From Cricetomys ansorgei (Eukaryota > Chordata > Mammalia > Rodentia > Nesomyidae), in contig JAMJFZ010001816.1 in the NCBI GenBank assembly GCA_026225945.1, forward strand, positions 5,509,501 through 5,573,500: a stretch of 64,000 bases of DNA. The letters are read 5' to 3'. Position 1 is the stretch's first letter, and the number at the start of each line of letters is the position of its first letter. Below the pieces are notes generated by a model. It was given only the letters and a program-made list of their open reading frames with translations, was not told the origin of the DNA and made no database searches. The position numbers and the translations under genes are program-made. Shown piece by piece: positions 22,455 through 34,414 of this stretch.

Positions 22455-22600
22455 CTTATTCCACATCCTCAGCTACTTCTGTGACATTTGGAAAGTTGCT
22501 TTGCATTAGTCGTGAAGATTAGATATTTACACAAGATAATCCACATTGAACTGGCTGCCATACTGCCCACAGAGTAGACCCTCATTAAAAGCCACCATTG
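22455..22600 (+). mobile_element. MIR-like SINE
   Basis: CTGTGACATTTGGAAAGTTGC, GTGAAGATTAGATATTTACAC and CACAGAGTAGACCCTCATTAAA follow the order of MIR core and tail. Diverged, with approximate edges. Confidence 0.6.
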
Positions 22601-23039
22601 TTAATAGCACTCAATGACCAGGCAGCTGTAAGCACTGTTCTGAATGCTTAGATAATTATTTCTTTAACCTCTTAGTATATTATATACATATATCTATAAC
22701 TTTGCATACAATTTTGATAAATTTATAATTAAATATTTCAATTACATGCTAATAAAACAATAATAAGCAGTGCATTCTATTATAAAAAATATTTCTGTAA
22801 ACAGTTACTTTTTAGTTTTAAGGGACTTCAGGACAAGTACTTTTTCAGTTAATATTTAAATGATAAATAATTCCTAATGATTAGCATGCATCAGAGTCAC
22901 CTAAAAACCTTGGGTGTATAACGCATGTGTGTACAAGTTCCTTCTTGTATCTGGGGTGCAGAGTGAATGTACATTCGTGGGCTTCCATGTGGAGGTCAGA
23001 GGTTGATCATGGATATTATTCTACTGCTCTCTACCTTTA
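22601..23039. other. AT-rich sequence plus a rodent-repeat fragment
   Basis: 22630-22890 is AT-rich unique sequence. Around 22985-23015, CATGTGGAGGTCAGAGGTTGA matches a common motif of antisense rodent repeats, probably a fragment of the same family as 23756-24112. Confidence 0.4.
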
Positions 23040-23755
23040 CTCTCCATTAATTAAATTTCTTCCATGATGACTTCATAATTACATTTAGTGTATTGTATTT
23101 ACTCTCTCCTCCCACTCTCTTCTCTGCCCGCCAACCCTGTAATTTACCCTTCCTTCCACATAAGCCCCGTCCCTTTTTTTCACTATATAGCCCATTCATT
23201 TTCAACAGGACCCACTGTGTAGTCACAGGTTTAGAACTGTCTTTTGGAGCCTAATCTGATATACAACTGAAAGCCATGAATGTCCCTCCTCTAGAATCAA
23301 TCAGACACTAATAGTTCACCAGAAAGGGTTAGGACCCTCGTGAGTCCCCTGTTTGAACCATGTTCTTTGTTGTCTCTCTAGACCTTGGTATATTATTTTC
23401 CAGTTACATCCATTTACAGGAAAATATCATTATTCGATTTCTCTTTACAGATGGATTTAATTTTGTTTGTATTTGTGCCACATTCATCTCTTTATAGACA
23501 TCTAGGCTGATTTCATTTCCTGGCCATTGAGAATAGAGCATCAGTGAACATATACAAACAAGCATCTCTGTAACAGGATATGGTCTGAGTTTGTTTCTTT
23601 ATATTTTTGGGTATGGTACAAATGATCCATATGGTAGTTCAGTTCTAACTTGTTTAGAAACTGCCACACTGATCTCCATAGTGGTTGCTCCAGTCTATAT
23701 GCCCATCAGTGGTGAATAACTGTTCCTCTTTCCTCTACACCTGTTGTCATTTGAT
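23040..23755 (-). mobile_element. Ancient L1 3' end (antisense ORF2 tail)
   Basis: The plus strand reads the antisense of the L1 ORF2 C-terminal region: TTTTTGGGTATGGTACAAAT, GAAACTGCCACACTGATCTCC, ATAGTGGTTGCTCCAGTCTA, and further left CTGGCCATTGAGAATAGAGC and TTACATCCATTTACAGGAAA. Several substitutions and indels destroy the frame. 3' UTR-like sequence occupies the lower coordinates. Confidence 0.8.
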
Positions 23756-24112
23756 TTTTTTGTAATAGCCACTTTTCCCTCTACTCTTCTCCACCTCCAT
23801 TTTTGAGACAAGGTCTCTCATTGAACCTGGAGCTTGACCATTCGCCCAGATTGGCTAGCCATCGAACCATAGTGACCTGGAGCTTGACCATTCACCCAGA
23901 CTGGCTAGTCATCAAACCTAGGGATCCAGAGCTTGACCATTCACCCAGACTGGCTAGTCATCAAACCATAGGGAAGCCCTTGTCTTCACCTCCATAGCAC
24001 TGAGATCACAGGCAAACATTTCTTTCCTGTTTCTTCATGTGGATGTTAGGGATCCAAATTCAGGTCTTCATGTTTACCTGGAAAACACCTTTCCAACCAA
24101 GCCATCTCCCTA
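23756..24112 (+). mobile_element. Rodent interspersed repeat with internal amplification
   Basis: TTTGAGACAAGGTCTCTCATTG, ACCTGGAGCTTGACC, GATTGGCTAGCC, CACTGAGATCACAGGCAAA, GTTAGGGATCCAAATTCAGG and AACCAAGCCATCTCCCTAACC form the order of a well-known rodent repeat whose formal name I cannot fix. The central part is amplified into three 50-bp units. Confidence 0.65.
23826..23974 (+). repeat. Three tandem ~50-bp units
   Basis: Units at 23826-23875, 23876-23924 and 23925-23974 each carry GAGCTTGACCATTC and CCAGA.TGGCTAG. Units 2 and 3 share ACCCAGACTGGCTAGTCATC, whereas unit 1 differs. The third copy therefore most likely came from copying unit 2. Confidence 0.95.
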
Positions 24113-26580
24113 ACCTTTATAGAAGTCTTTCCAAAAGAGAAGCTTGGTCTCTTGACTTTCTGCATCAGTAGGCATTAGGGGTAGATCCAACATGTGTATT
24201 TTATTAACACATTCCCAGGTGAAATTGCTCAAGAAGCAACACTGTAGGAATCAATGCTATAGGTCAATGCATGGCAAAAGTTAAAATGTCCTTCCTAATA
24301 CTTCTAAGTCTAAAACCATTTCATTGGAATTCTAAAATGTCTAAGAGGAAATAACATATATGGGTTGTCTTGCCAATATATTTCTAATTTCCATTTAAAT
24401 ATTGAAACTAATATTGGAATGGATATGATGGCAAGCTTGAGCATGAAATGGCAAGTCGCTATCACAAAGCACAGGAGTTCTTGATACAGACCTACTTTCA
24501 AAAGTCACGTGGTATGAATCATGCCTGTCTATGGGAACAAGAAGCCCTTCTCAACCAAGAGGACACAGTTCTGCTTTGTTATGGGCCAACAACACACCCA
24601 TTCAAGAGTACTATTCAAAACATGAGTGTGTTTTATTTTTAACTGATACAGTCCCGGACAATTAGATCATCTTTGGTTCATTACATAATTTTAATCATAA
24701 AAAAAAATCTTCTGTGTGTGTACTTTCAGAATGTTCTCAATAGCACAAGATGGTTTTCTCATAAAGAATATACTTTAATATTCAAAGGTATAACTATAAC
24801 CTATTCTGCACAGTAGACACAATATATATATTTTCACTGGGGTTATACATCAAAGAGTCTCTTAATTCCAAATTTGATAAGATTGAAATAAGAGTTAGAG
24901 AACAGAACTTATATTGCATCATGAATTCAGTTTAGGGAGCATCACTGAGAGAGTGAGCAGCCACACACCCACATACAAAAAGCAAATTTCTTGTTCTATA
25001 AAATTGATAATTTCTGTACTAAAAATGCATGTGACAACTCAAAGTACACAAAAGTTTTGTTTGTTTTGCCTAACTTCATTTCATTCCCAAATGTTTCTCT
25101 CTTAGGACAGGACTCAAAGAATGATGTAAACTTTCTAATTTCTCTAGGAGAGTATAGAGTCAGATCAAAATTCAATCTTCCTCCCACGCTCTCTCGTCCT
25201 CCTCTGAGTTTCTTCAATCCCTGTCTTCTCCCTGCCCGAATGCAGTGAACTGCTACTGTTCTCGTGGAGTTTCAGGAACTGTTCACTGAATGAATGCTTC
25301 ATTCCCTCTGCCTCTGAGTAGCTGCTTGTTATGTCCAATTCTGAAGTGTCCACAGCTGATAAAAGCTGTGAATTGATTCTCCAGCCTGGGCAAAGAATGA
25401 CAGATGCCTCCAAGGATAATCAGAACATACTACCCCTTCATCTTCTGTGCGCTTCAGATAGCCTTACGTGTATGCACAGCTCTGTTGTCCACCTCACAGC
25501 ATTCAATCTAATCTTGTTTTCACCTGTCATTCATAACTTCCATAAGCAAAGCCAGGTCAGCAGGATAAGAGCCCAAGAAGAAGAGGCATGGCCAGGATGA
25601 CTGCTGTTTTTCTGAAGGTCAAGGAAGAAGACCAAGTTATTCTCCTTGCTTCTGCATCCAGATCTGCACACTTGCTCACGTACCACCGATTCCTGACTTG
25701 TGTTTTTTTTGTTTGTTTGCTTGTTTGTTTTGTTTTAACTGAGCAGGGCTTTCATTACTGTTGCCTAAGACTAAAAACCCTAGGTTGGCAGTCAAAGATT
25801 GAAATTTGTTTGTTTTTCATTTTTGACTTCTGAGTTATTCACATCTGTATCAGTCAATTGAGAAGATACTTCCGGTTGAAAAGACTTTTTTAAATGTCAA
25901 ATTCAAGAAAGTATAAAGCAGAAGAATATACATATACGTGTGTGCATGCATAGTAAGAATTTTTAATAGAAAAGCCGAGTCTGCTTTTAGTTCTTTTCAG
26001 TCAACTGTTTAATTTTCTTACATCATTCATAGTGCTCGAGATCTGCTGAAATAACCCTCTGAGGTGCTGTGACTCATGTTGTAGCACATATTTTCTCTGT
26101 CACCCAGCAACTCAAATCTTAGAGGCAGCATACAAAACACTAAAACTGGGTAAGTAGAAAACTTTCTTATTGATTTTTCAGAATTATCTGTTACTTATAA
26201 TTTCCAGTTTAGTGTTAGCTGAACATTTATAATATATGACCAACACTAAAATTCAAGTAATATTGAGTAACAGCTATAACATTATAGGTATATCTTCAAA
26301 TGCCACTGTCTGTACATCACGAAGCTCAGAAAGGCTGTGAACATTTTTTTTTAATTTTCTTCACAAAAGCCAGATTACTCTGGAGAAATAGCACACCCTA
26401 TTTATTTCATACAGCAAATATAATGTTCTTATTTATTATTTGTAGTTGTTAATTTTGATCATCAGACTAAATGGATTAAGAAACACCTAGGTAAATCTTG
26501 AAGTCCACCTTTAGAAATAGATTTAGAATATCATATGATTGTCACAATAATTATGTGATTGTGTTAGGTTTATCAAAAAC
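24113..26580. other. Unique sequence, nothing firm
   Basis: Several overlapping short open frames lie at 24914-25833 on both strands, none with recognisable domains. A T-rich TTTG tract is at 25700-25737. Confidence 0.4.
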
Positions 26581-26581
26581 A

Positions 26582-26700
26582 AACTATAGGGTCATAGAAG
26601 TGATTCACACCTATAATCCCAAGATTTAGGAGCTCTTCCAGAAGGTTCAAGAATTCCAGGCCAGTCTGGGATACATAGAAAGATGCTATCTCTCAATATA
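26582..26700 (+). mobile_element. Old B1/B4-like SINE
   Basis: GTGATTCACACCTATAATCC, CAAGATTTAGGAG, TTCCAGGCCAGTCTGGGATA, ACATAGAAAGATGCTATCTC follow the B1-type order with high divergence. Confidence 0.7.
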
Positions 26701-27885
26701 CTCATGCACATGTATGTGTCAATGCATATGAGTACACATGCATTTGTATGTTCAGAGGACACCTAATGAAAAAAAGACAAATCTTATAATAATCAAATTA
26801 AACTTCAACAAATCTGAATTAAGGTCAAATAAATGCAACTCCCAAACTTTTTCGCTGAGTATTATCTCTGAATTATTTTTTGATATATGATGCCAAATAT
26901 ACCTGAAGAATGATCTACATCCCAAAGATTCTGCCTTCTCACATATTTGCCTCTGACCACATGTTGTTCTAGAGTCCCATTCGTTGTCCACAAAGAAAAT
27001 TAATGACATACCCTTCAGTGCTTTCTCACCCCACAGCAGATGTGGGCAGCATCAGTCACTCGGATTGCTAATTTCTCTCAGGAGGAGAAGGCAGTGACTT
27101 GGCAACAGCCATAGATCAGCAAGATCTGAGATAATGGCCCTGGATAATGACGAGGGAGGACAGGAAGGAAATGAGGCGTGATGGAAAGCAGAGTGAAAGG
27201 TGAGAGCAGAGGCCTAGGACGGGCAACGTGGCGCTGTGGACTACATGTACAGGGATGGGTTGTGACTCTTCTCCCGTACACTGTGCCTTTTCTGTTTAAA
27301 CAGACATAACCTGCAACTCACTTTGACATTGAAAGAAGTAATGTCATGATCATTTATAAAAATTAGTAACAGAGCAGTAAGTAATCTGTGAAAATAAAGT
27401 GATGAGCATTCTATGGTCATGGACCACGGAAATGCACAGTTTTATACTCACGGAGCGCCAGTAAGCTTTTTGTAAGTTCACGGCAAAACTAATCAGAGCA
27501 ACATAGTTCTGATGTTGACTTCAGAACAGATAAAATGCGGGAGACAGGGATGGCGTAGAATTAAATTTGGTTCTCATGCCAATTAGATTTAAAAGGTACA
27601 CCTTCGCTTAGTCATTCAGCTTCAAGTTAATACATCTTTTCAATTTGCTTCTGAAAAAATAGCACTAATGGCTTCTGTTTCATCCATAGGAAGGGGATCT
27701 CATAGAACACACAGTATGTGTGGACATAACTTTGGTAAATGCAGGTTCCTCGTTGTAGGGAAGCTTTGGAAGTAAGCCAGGTGCTTGTCCCTGGACGGAG
27801 ACATAGAGACAATGGAGCATATATTCACAAAGTGGCAGACATTCAATTGCATGTGTCAGCGTATATAAACCCAGAGAGACAACGT
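26701..27885. other. Unique sequence, nothing firm
   Basis: No recognised gene. The final ~200 bases may belong to the adjoining ancient L1. Confidence 0.4.
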
Positions 27886-27887
27886 AT

Positions 27888-28240
27888 TGCGTTAAATAAA
27901 TGGCACAGAAAGACAAGTACATCATGATCTCACCTAAATGCAGAAACTAAGACAGTTGAACTCATAACATCAGAGAGTACACTAAGGGAGAGGAGTAGAT
28001 GGGATGAAGATCAAAGGGCACGATTAGACAAGAGAGGTAAGCCTCAGTAATCGGTAGCAAGTGGCATAAACCCCAAGGACATATGTAATCCCCAATAGTT
28101 AACGTAATCAATTTGACCAACAAATAGTAGGTGTGTAGGGTGGTTTTACTAATTAGACTTATTTTGTATTACAGGCATGTATAAATATCATATCATACTC
28201 CACTAATAGATAGTATATTCATAAGTGTTAACTTTTTAAA
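27888..28240 (+). mobile_element. Ancient L1 3' end
   Basis: GTTAAATAAATGGCACAGAAAG and ACAAGTACATCATGATCTCAC, then AATGCAGAAACTAAGACAGTTG and AACTCATAACATCAGAGAGTA, match the junction of ORF2 and 3' UTR in old mammalian L1 families (compare AGAAAGACAAATACTGCATGATCTC). A degraded 3' UTR follows. Confidence 0.75.
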
Positions 28241-28247
28241 TATAATT

Positions 28248-30300
28248 ATTGAGGAGCGACTTCCAGAATGGCAGTCTGAAGAGCTCGGTGGGTCTTTTCC
28301 TAGGGATCTAACATACCTAGGGAACACTATGAAGATTAATTAATTAATTTAATTGTCCACATTAAGTTTTCATAAATTATTTTCAGGGCATTCAACAATC
28401 AGAGGAACATTTGTTTAAGAAAATATGATGTATTTAACAAGAGAATGGGTAGCGTGTGCTAGAGGGGCATGGGCTAGATGGAGCCGCCTGTGCTACTCTA
28501 TGTCAACGTGCGAGATGCTCGATTTGAAGCACGTGCATCAGGGAACAGGCATGTCGGTCCGCTAGTCCAGCCTCTGCTCCTACTACAGTGTTATAGTTTC
28601 TGGGAACAGGTATTTCTGTGCCATCTACCTCCTCCCCGACAAACTCCATAAGGTCTAGCCTCGGCAAAGCAGCTGAGTGTCTGGACTCTATTCCTCTACA
28701 CAATCCACTCCCTGGAGTCAGCTCTATCCAGGATGACAGGCCGAGAACACTGGGCCTTCACGGTCACCCCCGCTCCTGCTCCCTCACAGAGCAGAGTTTT
28801 CACAAAGGGAGAGGTAAAGTGGAGAGCAATAAGGGACCCCACCCATTCCTGCTCATAATTCTTAAAAGTCACGGTCTCCCTCCAGGACAAATGGGTGAGG
28901 GCCCCTGCCACCTGCTCCATGTCTGAGATATAGAGGTTAATTGAACAAGAAAGGCTGGCCATAACAACAGAGAACTCCAGGGCTACCTCCCATGGCACTT
29001 GTTTTACTTGAAACAGAGAGTAAGGAAGTTCTGAGTAGAGAAAGCCTCAGAGGCCGGGGATCTGTTAGTGGTAAGCAATTAAATGGAGGCCAGCAACTCT
29101 AAGAAACCGAGACCTAAACTGCAAAAAGTTTTCAATTTAATGGCAAGAATCATAGACTGAAATAGCTAAGAGTTCTCTTGGGATCATCGTAAGTTCTCAA
29201 GCATGAACCTCAAAGACTATCCCGGCAAAGAGGCCCAGATTTAATGAGATCAAACTGTGGAGTGGTGTATGCCCCAAGGCTTTGTCAAAAATAATAGAAC
29301 AATCAGCAGACATTGTTAGAAACTAATGTCTGGATGTGATAACAGAAGTAGACAATTTGCTGAGAGGTCAGGGAAAAGAGGGATAAAGAGAGCCCCTCTA
29401 AATCATTGTTATCCCATGGTGACTGTTAATAGGCCCATGTCTGTACTCAAGGAGGAACTGCACACTCTGGGGGAGCTAGACCTCATTCAAATAGCCTTCC
29501 CAAGTCTCTGAGTATGTAAACAAATGAACAACAGAAGCATAGAGTCTGGAGAAGAGTGTATGAGATCATGCTTTAGAACTGCCATGATATCTGGATGTCT
29601 AGTTTTAAACAATTGCTAAAATCACAAGACAGTGAAAACGTAGAAAGTATGACTAGTTCACATAGAAAAAGATCAGAAAGGTACCTGTCAAAGGGCCCAG
29701 TTGATACATTTAGCAAATCCTTCCAGTCAATTACAGACGCAAAGCAAGAGCTGACGCTCAGAGAAGGATACACTGACCACATGATCACAGGGAGACGATC
29801 ATCAGAGAACAGCCATAAGCAGAGACGGTAAAAGCTGAAACTAGAAGATATTAGCAATTTGACAAATACAAGAAACCAAATGGGAAATTCGCTTAGAGGG
29901 CATCAAAAGTGGTTACTGTGGCCCAACAACAACAACAACAAATCAGGGCAGTCTAAGACAATTGGTGGAGACAATATAATCTGAAGGCAGGAAAAACAGA
30001 AGAAAAATAAACAACGTCTAAATGAAAGGCAGAAAAGAAGTAAGACCAACAAAACATATAAAAATTTTAAATAGGAGTATAAGTGAAAGGGAGAAGACTA
30101 GTGCCCCAAACACTCTCAAATTTAATGGCAGATATTAAACGGCTGCATAAACTTCTCACAAGATAAATGCAAAGCAACTCACAGGAGAAGCTTTGCAGTT
30201 AAAAAGTTATATCAGAGGAAAATAATAGTGTTTTTGCACAACCAGAAAAATAGCTCCTAATGTACTAATTCAGTCAAATGAAGGCGAAGATCTTTCTCAT
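28248..30300 (+). mobile_element. Probable ancient L1 5' region with ORF1 remnant
   Basis: GAGGAGCGACTTCCAGAATGG at 28251 resembles an L1 5' UTR start. 28430-29000 is GC-richer and retains CpGs, as expected of an L1 promoter region. From about 29600 to 30250 the sequence is A-rich and resembles old L1/HAL1 ORF1, for example GATATTAAACGGCTGCATAA, GATAAATGCAAAGCAACTC and CAGAGGAAAATAATAG. Reading frames are broken; no intact ORF1 exists. The minus-strand open frames at 28503-28703 and 28696-28998 are unexplained but probably incidental. Confidence 0.45.
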
Positions 30301-30309
30301 TGAAACACT

Positions 30310-30455
30310 GGCCAGGGGCAGGCCTGGTGGTGTGTGCTGGTGGTGGCTGACTTGGGGGTAGATACAGAGGATGGATACTCCAAGGATGGCCTTAGCAACA
30401 GAAAGAATTGGAGACTAGCCTAGGCTTCATGAGATGCTGTCTCACAAAGGAAGGG
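30310..30455 (+). mobile_element. B4-like SINE
   Basis: CAGGCCTGGTGGTGTGTGCT, then GGATGGCCTTAGCAACAGA, CTAGCCTAGGCTTCATGAGA and TGCTGTCTCACAAAG follow an old B1/B4 order. It is followed by a GGGA-rich tail. Confidence 0.6.
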
Positions 30456-30488
30456 AGGGAGGGAGGGACGATGGGAGGGAGGAAGGGA
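30446..30488 (+). repeat. (GGGA)n-like purine tract
   Basis: GGGAGGGAGGGAGG-type repeat grown from the tail of the preceding SINE. Confidence 0.9.
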
Positions 30489-31718
30489 ACATTGGATAAC
30501 AGCTGTGAATAATATGCTCAAAGGGCCACTGTTCCCCTCCAATCCTTATCTGACTCCAGTCCTTGAGATCAGAGACACGGGCTCTTTGGTCTTGTTCTGG
30601 GATTATACATCTGTTTCGGCCCTTTCTTTAGGCCTAGCACTTTGTTCTACCTTAGTTTCTACCTCGTCGCTAAGTAATAAGATGGACTAAGGAAGAGCTG
30701 TTGCGGTCACCGAAAGGATAATAACGCGCTAACCAGTCACTCAAAGCTGCTCATTTTGCGCCAATGTAGTATCCATGCATTCAGTTCCTGGTTCACCCGA
30801 ATCTTGAAATTCTAAGCCAGATGGTGACATGTGGAACAAATAACATTTTCAAATATCGACCATCTTTTCAATTCTACATCATTTATTATGACTAAATAAA
30901 AGAGATGAATGGAAAAATGCTGAGGTTGAAAAAAGAATAGGTGTTTTTGAGGCTGGCAAGTCTGCCCTCTCCGGCTCCCCCAGTGCAGTCTCACTGGGTT
31001 GTCAACAGGAATATTCCTTGTATTTCTATGATTTGGCAAGTAGCATCCTAGCTGCGGTTCTAGCACTAACCTTGGGATTGGTTTCCATTTTAATGTAATT
31101 GTAGGAATTTTATGATTTGTTCCTTTTCAAACAGCAAAAATTATCTTTTCAAAAGATGAGATAATTTACAGCCATCTTAGTAGTAACAAAATATGAAGAA
31201 TTTAAGAAGAAATTTCTCTGAGCAAACACATCAACAAGACCAATGGATGCCAGTAGTGGTAATTATAAATTAGGGAAGAGTATGGATCACCTTGCCATTC
31301 TCTTACCTCATCTTAAAACACAAGTCCAATGATATACCTGTAACTGTACGGCCTGGTCGACAACATGAAAGCATGATTTATTTGAAATAGTGGTGTAAAG
31401 AGAAGGGTAGGAACAAGTTGTATTTGAGTTAAGCAACAGTGCTCCAGCATGTCAAACTCTGAGATACTCTACTGGTAAAGACAAAAGGCTTTTTGTGATT
31501 CTCAGTGTAGAGGCCACAATCTGTAATCAATTAACCCAGCTGCCTCTGGGCCTATGCGGTGGGGTGGGCTAGAATGTTAGGTAGGAGTGTGTGGTGGAAA
31601 AAAATTGCTCACTTTTTGATAGGGAAGTGAAAAAAGAGAAGCAATGGGGTCCCACCGTCCCTTCCAAAGGGGTTACCATGGTGACCTGAAGGCCCCCACA
31701 GTAGGCCCACTTCTGCTT
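30489..31718. other. Unique sequence, nothing assigned
   Basis: No gene or repeat family recognised with confidence. An AT-rich inverted motif near 31140-31168 (ATTATCTTTTC...AAAGATGAGATAAT) is short and imperfect. Confidence 0.4.
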
Positions 31719-31719
31719 T

Positions 31720-31800
31720 TCTTCAGTACCGACATTTAAGCTAGGGCCCCATGCATGCTAGACAGCTGTTCTATTCCTTATTTACAGCCCCAACCCTACA
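31720..31800 (-). mobile_element. ID-like SINE (antisense)
   Basis: CATGCATGCTAGACAGCTGTTC, TATTCCTTATTTACAGCCCC and AACCC mirror the antisense ID sequence (CATGCTAGGCAAGCACTCTACC...CCCCAGCC). Confidence 0.65.
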
Positions 31801-32049
31801 CCTTAACGCTTCAAGGTTCTACTGCCTTCTAACTGTGTCCTGGGCTTGGGGCAGAGCCACAGAGTCTCAGGTCTTCAAGAGGCATTCATGAACCAGGTGT
31901 GCAAGTGAAGAGAACAAGAAAGAAACATAAATTACTATTATTTAATAATCTGTACATGTTTTCAAAGTCATCTGAGCTCAGAAGAAAAGTATAGTATTTA
32001 TTTACTTTTAAAGCTGCATTGTGTCTATGTGTTTGAGGGAGAAAGAGAC

Positions 32050-32241
32050 TAATACAGAGAGGGATGTTTTGTGAATTGATATGTATGCGGATACTTGTAC
32101 CACAACATAAGTATGGAGGTCAAAGGGCGGTTTGCAAGGACAGTTTCTCTCGCCTTCTACCATTTGGGTTCCAAGGAATTAGTTTAGGCTTTCAGACTTG
32201 GTGAAAGGTGTCTTTACAAGCTGAGCCATCTTGCTGGCTCA
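32050..32241 (-). mobile_element. B3-type SINE (antisense)
   Basis: GTATGGAGGTCAAAGGGCGG, TCTCGCCTTCTACCATTTGG and GTTCCAAGGAATTAGTTTAGG, then TTTACAAGCTGAGCCATCTTG and CTGGCTC, the antisense order of rodent B3. The promoter end lies at 32241. Confidence 0.85.
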
Positions 32242-32816
32242 AACAAAACTTTATCATCTGGGTATCTCACATGTATATGAATCAACAGTTATTACTATAT
32301 TGCATCCCTAGAACATAGCAACTGTTGTTGAAGAAAGGGTCATTTTATTCTTGACTCTTCTGAGATTGCCATGATATAAAAATTATGTATACTTAATTAA
32401 ATAACTAATGAACAAGATATAATTTTTCTAGGTCATGAATTTGTTTCATCACAAAGCAGAGTCTTCCTGATATTGCATGTTTATTAAAAAATGACAGCCC
32501 TTTCTGCTTCTTCTCTAGAAGCTGGGTGAGACGCTCTCTTGTCTGTTCATGTTCATTGTTTGGAACATTCGGCTAACTAGGCCAATTGATCATTTGTAAG
32601 CACTACTGTGCTGTATGCTTTCTGCAATCAATCTAAAAATAAAATGTTAAACAAGACCAGAAGCAAAGCAAATATATAGACAGGAATTTAACAGTGTCCA
32701 GTAGAGCCAGAAGAAACACATGACCTGGAGAGTTGCTATCTTCTAGATAGATTCTTATATCAATGCTCTGATTAGACAGAGGATAGTCTGACTCGCTCAA
32801 TATATCCAGGTGGCTC
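32242..32816. other. Unique AT-rich sequence
   Basis: Nothing assigned. Confidence 0.45.
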
Positions 32817-32817
32817 T

Positions 32818-32912
32818 GGGGCTGAGGATGTAGCTCAGTGGGGAGCATTTTCTTAGCATACATTAGATCCTACGTTAAATTCATAGCACCACAATAAAAA
32901 CAAATACCAAAA
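32818..32912 (+). mobile_element. ID SINE
   Basis: GGGGCTGAGGATGTAGCTCAG opens a recognisable ID element, followed by CATTTTCTTAGCATACATTAG and TTCATAGCACCACAATAAAA. ID derives from a tRNA-like RNA (BC1), but this copy is a retroposon, not a gene. Confidence 0.85.
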
Positions 32913-33268
32913 GCAACAACAACAAAAACCCAAAACAAAATATGCTTAGGTAAATTTTACTAGCCTACTTGGCTCAATATTATGAAATAAGTCTAGATAT
33001 TTTAAAGCGGCGTTCTATTGTCAACCTTTTAATGTTTATTCATTCAATATTTATTAAACATCTACAGTATGGAAAGTAATGTATGCAGCATTGAGAGTAC
33101 AGTAATCTTTATTCGTAAAGCGAATGCAATTTTGAGAATCTATTTGGCACTAGGCACTGTACCTGTTGTGAGATGCTCATTGGAAGAGATAGCTACCCTT
33201 GATTACTTAGAACTCACAAGGTGAGTACTTTAGAGGAGTGATTTACAGCTGTATCTGAAGTAAAAGGG
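32913..33268. other. A-rich SINE tail then unique sequence
   Basis: CAACAACAACAAAAACCC tail of the ID element, then AT-rich sequence with a weak L2/MIR-like phrase near 33045 (ATTCAATATTTATTAAACAT). Confidence 0.45.
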
Positions 33269-33269
33269 A

Positions 33270-33670
33270 AACTCTGTCATTTGATACAGCGTGGATGAGC
33301 CAGGGAAAGCACAGAAAGACAAACAGCACACAATCTCACCAAATGTGGAAGGGAATATATTTTTAAAAGGACAGAAGTATAACATAGAATAGGGCTTTTT
33401 AGAGGTGGCGAGACAGAAAAACAGCATTCAAGAGGTGGACAATGATTTCAATTTGACAAAGAAGTAAGCTCAAGAGGTCAGTTGTGTACAATGAAGACTG
33501 TAGTTAATACCATTGTATTATATACTTGAAATTTGCTAGGAGAATAGATTTGAAGGGCTTTTAGCAAACATAGGGTGTGAGGCAATTCATGTGCTGAATA
33601 GTTTGATTTAGCAATTCCACAATGTATCTGCATTTTAAAACACGATGAAGTACATGATATAAACCATCAT
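33270..33670 (+). mobile_element. Ancient L1 3' end
   Basis: GCACAGAAAGACAAACAGCA and CACAATCTCACCAAATGTGG mark the ORF2 end. ATGAAGACTGTAGTTAATACC and TTATATACTTGAAATTTGCTA, then AGGAGAATAGATTTGAAGGG, match the 3' UTR of old mammalian L1. Orientation is plus. The frame is destroyed. Confidence 0.82.
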
Positions 33671-34078
33671 TACACATCAGTAAATAAAGGAATAAATAAA
33701 AAGCATAAAAGCTTAGAGAGCTGAGTGAGCTTTGACATATAATATTCTGAAATACTAACTCATGGGCTTGCTTCATGTCTACTCTTCTTTGACTACTTTA
33801 TCATCACTAGAAAGTAGGACTTGTGTTCGTTAACTGATGGGAATAAGGAGAGACCTAGTAGAGAACAGAATGCATCACTTCTTGGATTTAACTTCAAAAG
33901 ATCACTGATAATACTCAGAGTTGAGAGAAATAGAGACAAGCTAGGAATTAAGGAGAGAGTTTCCTAAGCTATTCAAAAGGGAAAAGTGTTATGGACCTCG
34001 CCCAGGGAGAGTAGGAAATAGATAGCAAGAACCTGGCAGGATACTCAGCACATAACCCTCAAGGCCTAAAAAGGAAAA
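33671..34078. other. Unique sequence, nothing assigned
   Basis: No recognisable element. Confidence 0.4.
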
Positions 34079-34079
34079 A

Positions 34080-34240
34080 AGAAATCTTGCCAACCATAAC
34101 AGAATGAGAGAACCTGGAAGACAGTGATCTAAATAAGAAACAAAACAGGTACATAAATGTGTTGTACTCGGGTAAAATGATGAAGGTATACACAGTACTG
34201 TCTGGCTTCTCTGAAAAAAAAAAATATCTAACAACACATA
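34080..34240 (+). mobile_element. Possible L1 ORF2-end fragment
   Basis: ATCTTGCCAACCATAACAGA, GAGAGAACCTGGAAGACAGT and AATAAGAAACAAAACAGGTAC parallel the old L1 stretch around the 'aacatggatgaacctgg...acagaaagacaaata' region. Weak but collinear. Confidence 0.35.
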
Positions 34241-34414
34241 AAGGTGAAATGTGTGAAAAGGCAAGGAATGCCCCAGCAAACGGTAGATGGTAAGAAACTA
34301 CCTGGAATCCAGATCCACAAAGGAAATGAGAGTGGTCCCCACCCCCAAGCTGTGAGGCTGCAAAGAAAAGAGAAAGAAAGCCTCCAGAAGCAGAACCAAA
34401 AACTCAGCTAGGTA

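Noticed and set aside
28503..28998. Minus-strand open frames that look protein-like
   Set aside because: They lie in a GC-richer area better explained as an ancient L1 5' region; two frames are needed and no protein is recognised.
32818..32912. tRNA-like gene (A/B-box sequence)
   Set aside because: It is an ID retroposon with an A-rich tail and substitutions, not a tRNA able to form a full cloverleaf.
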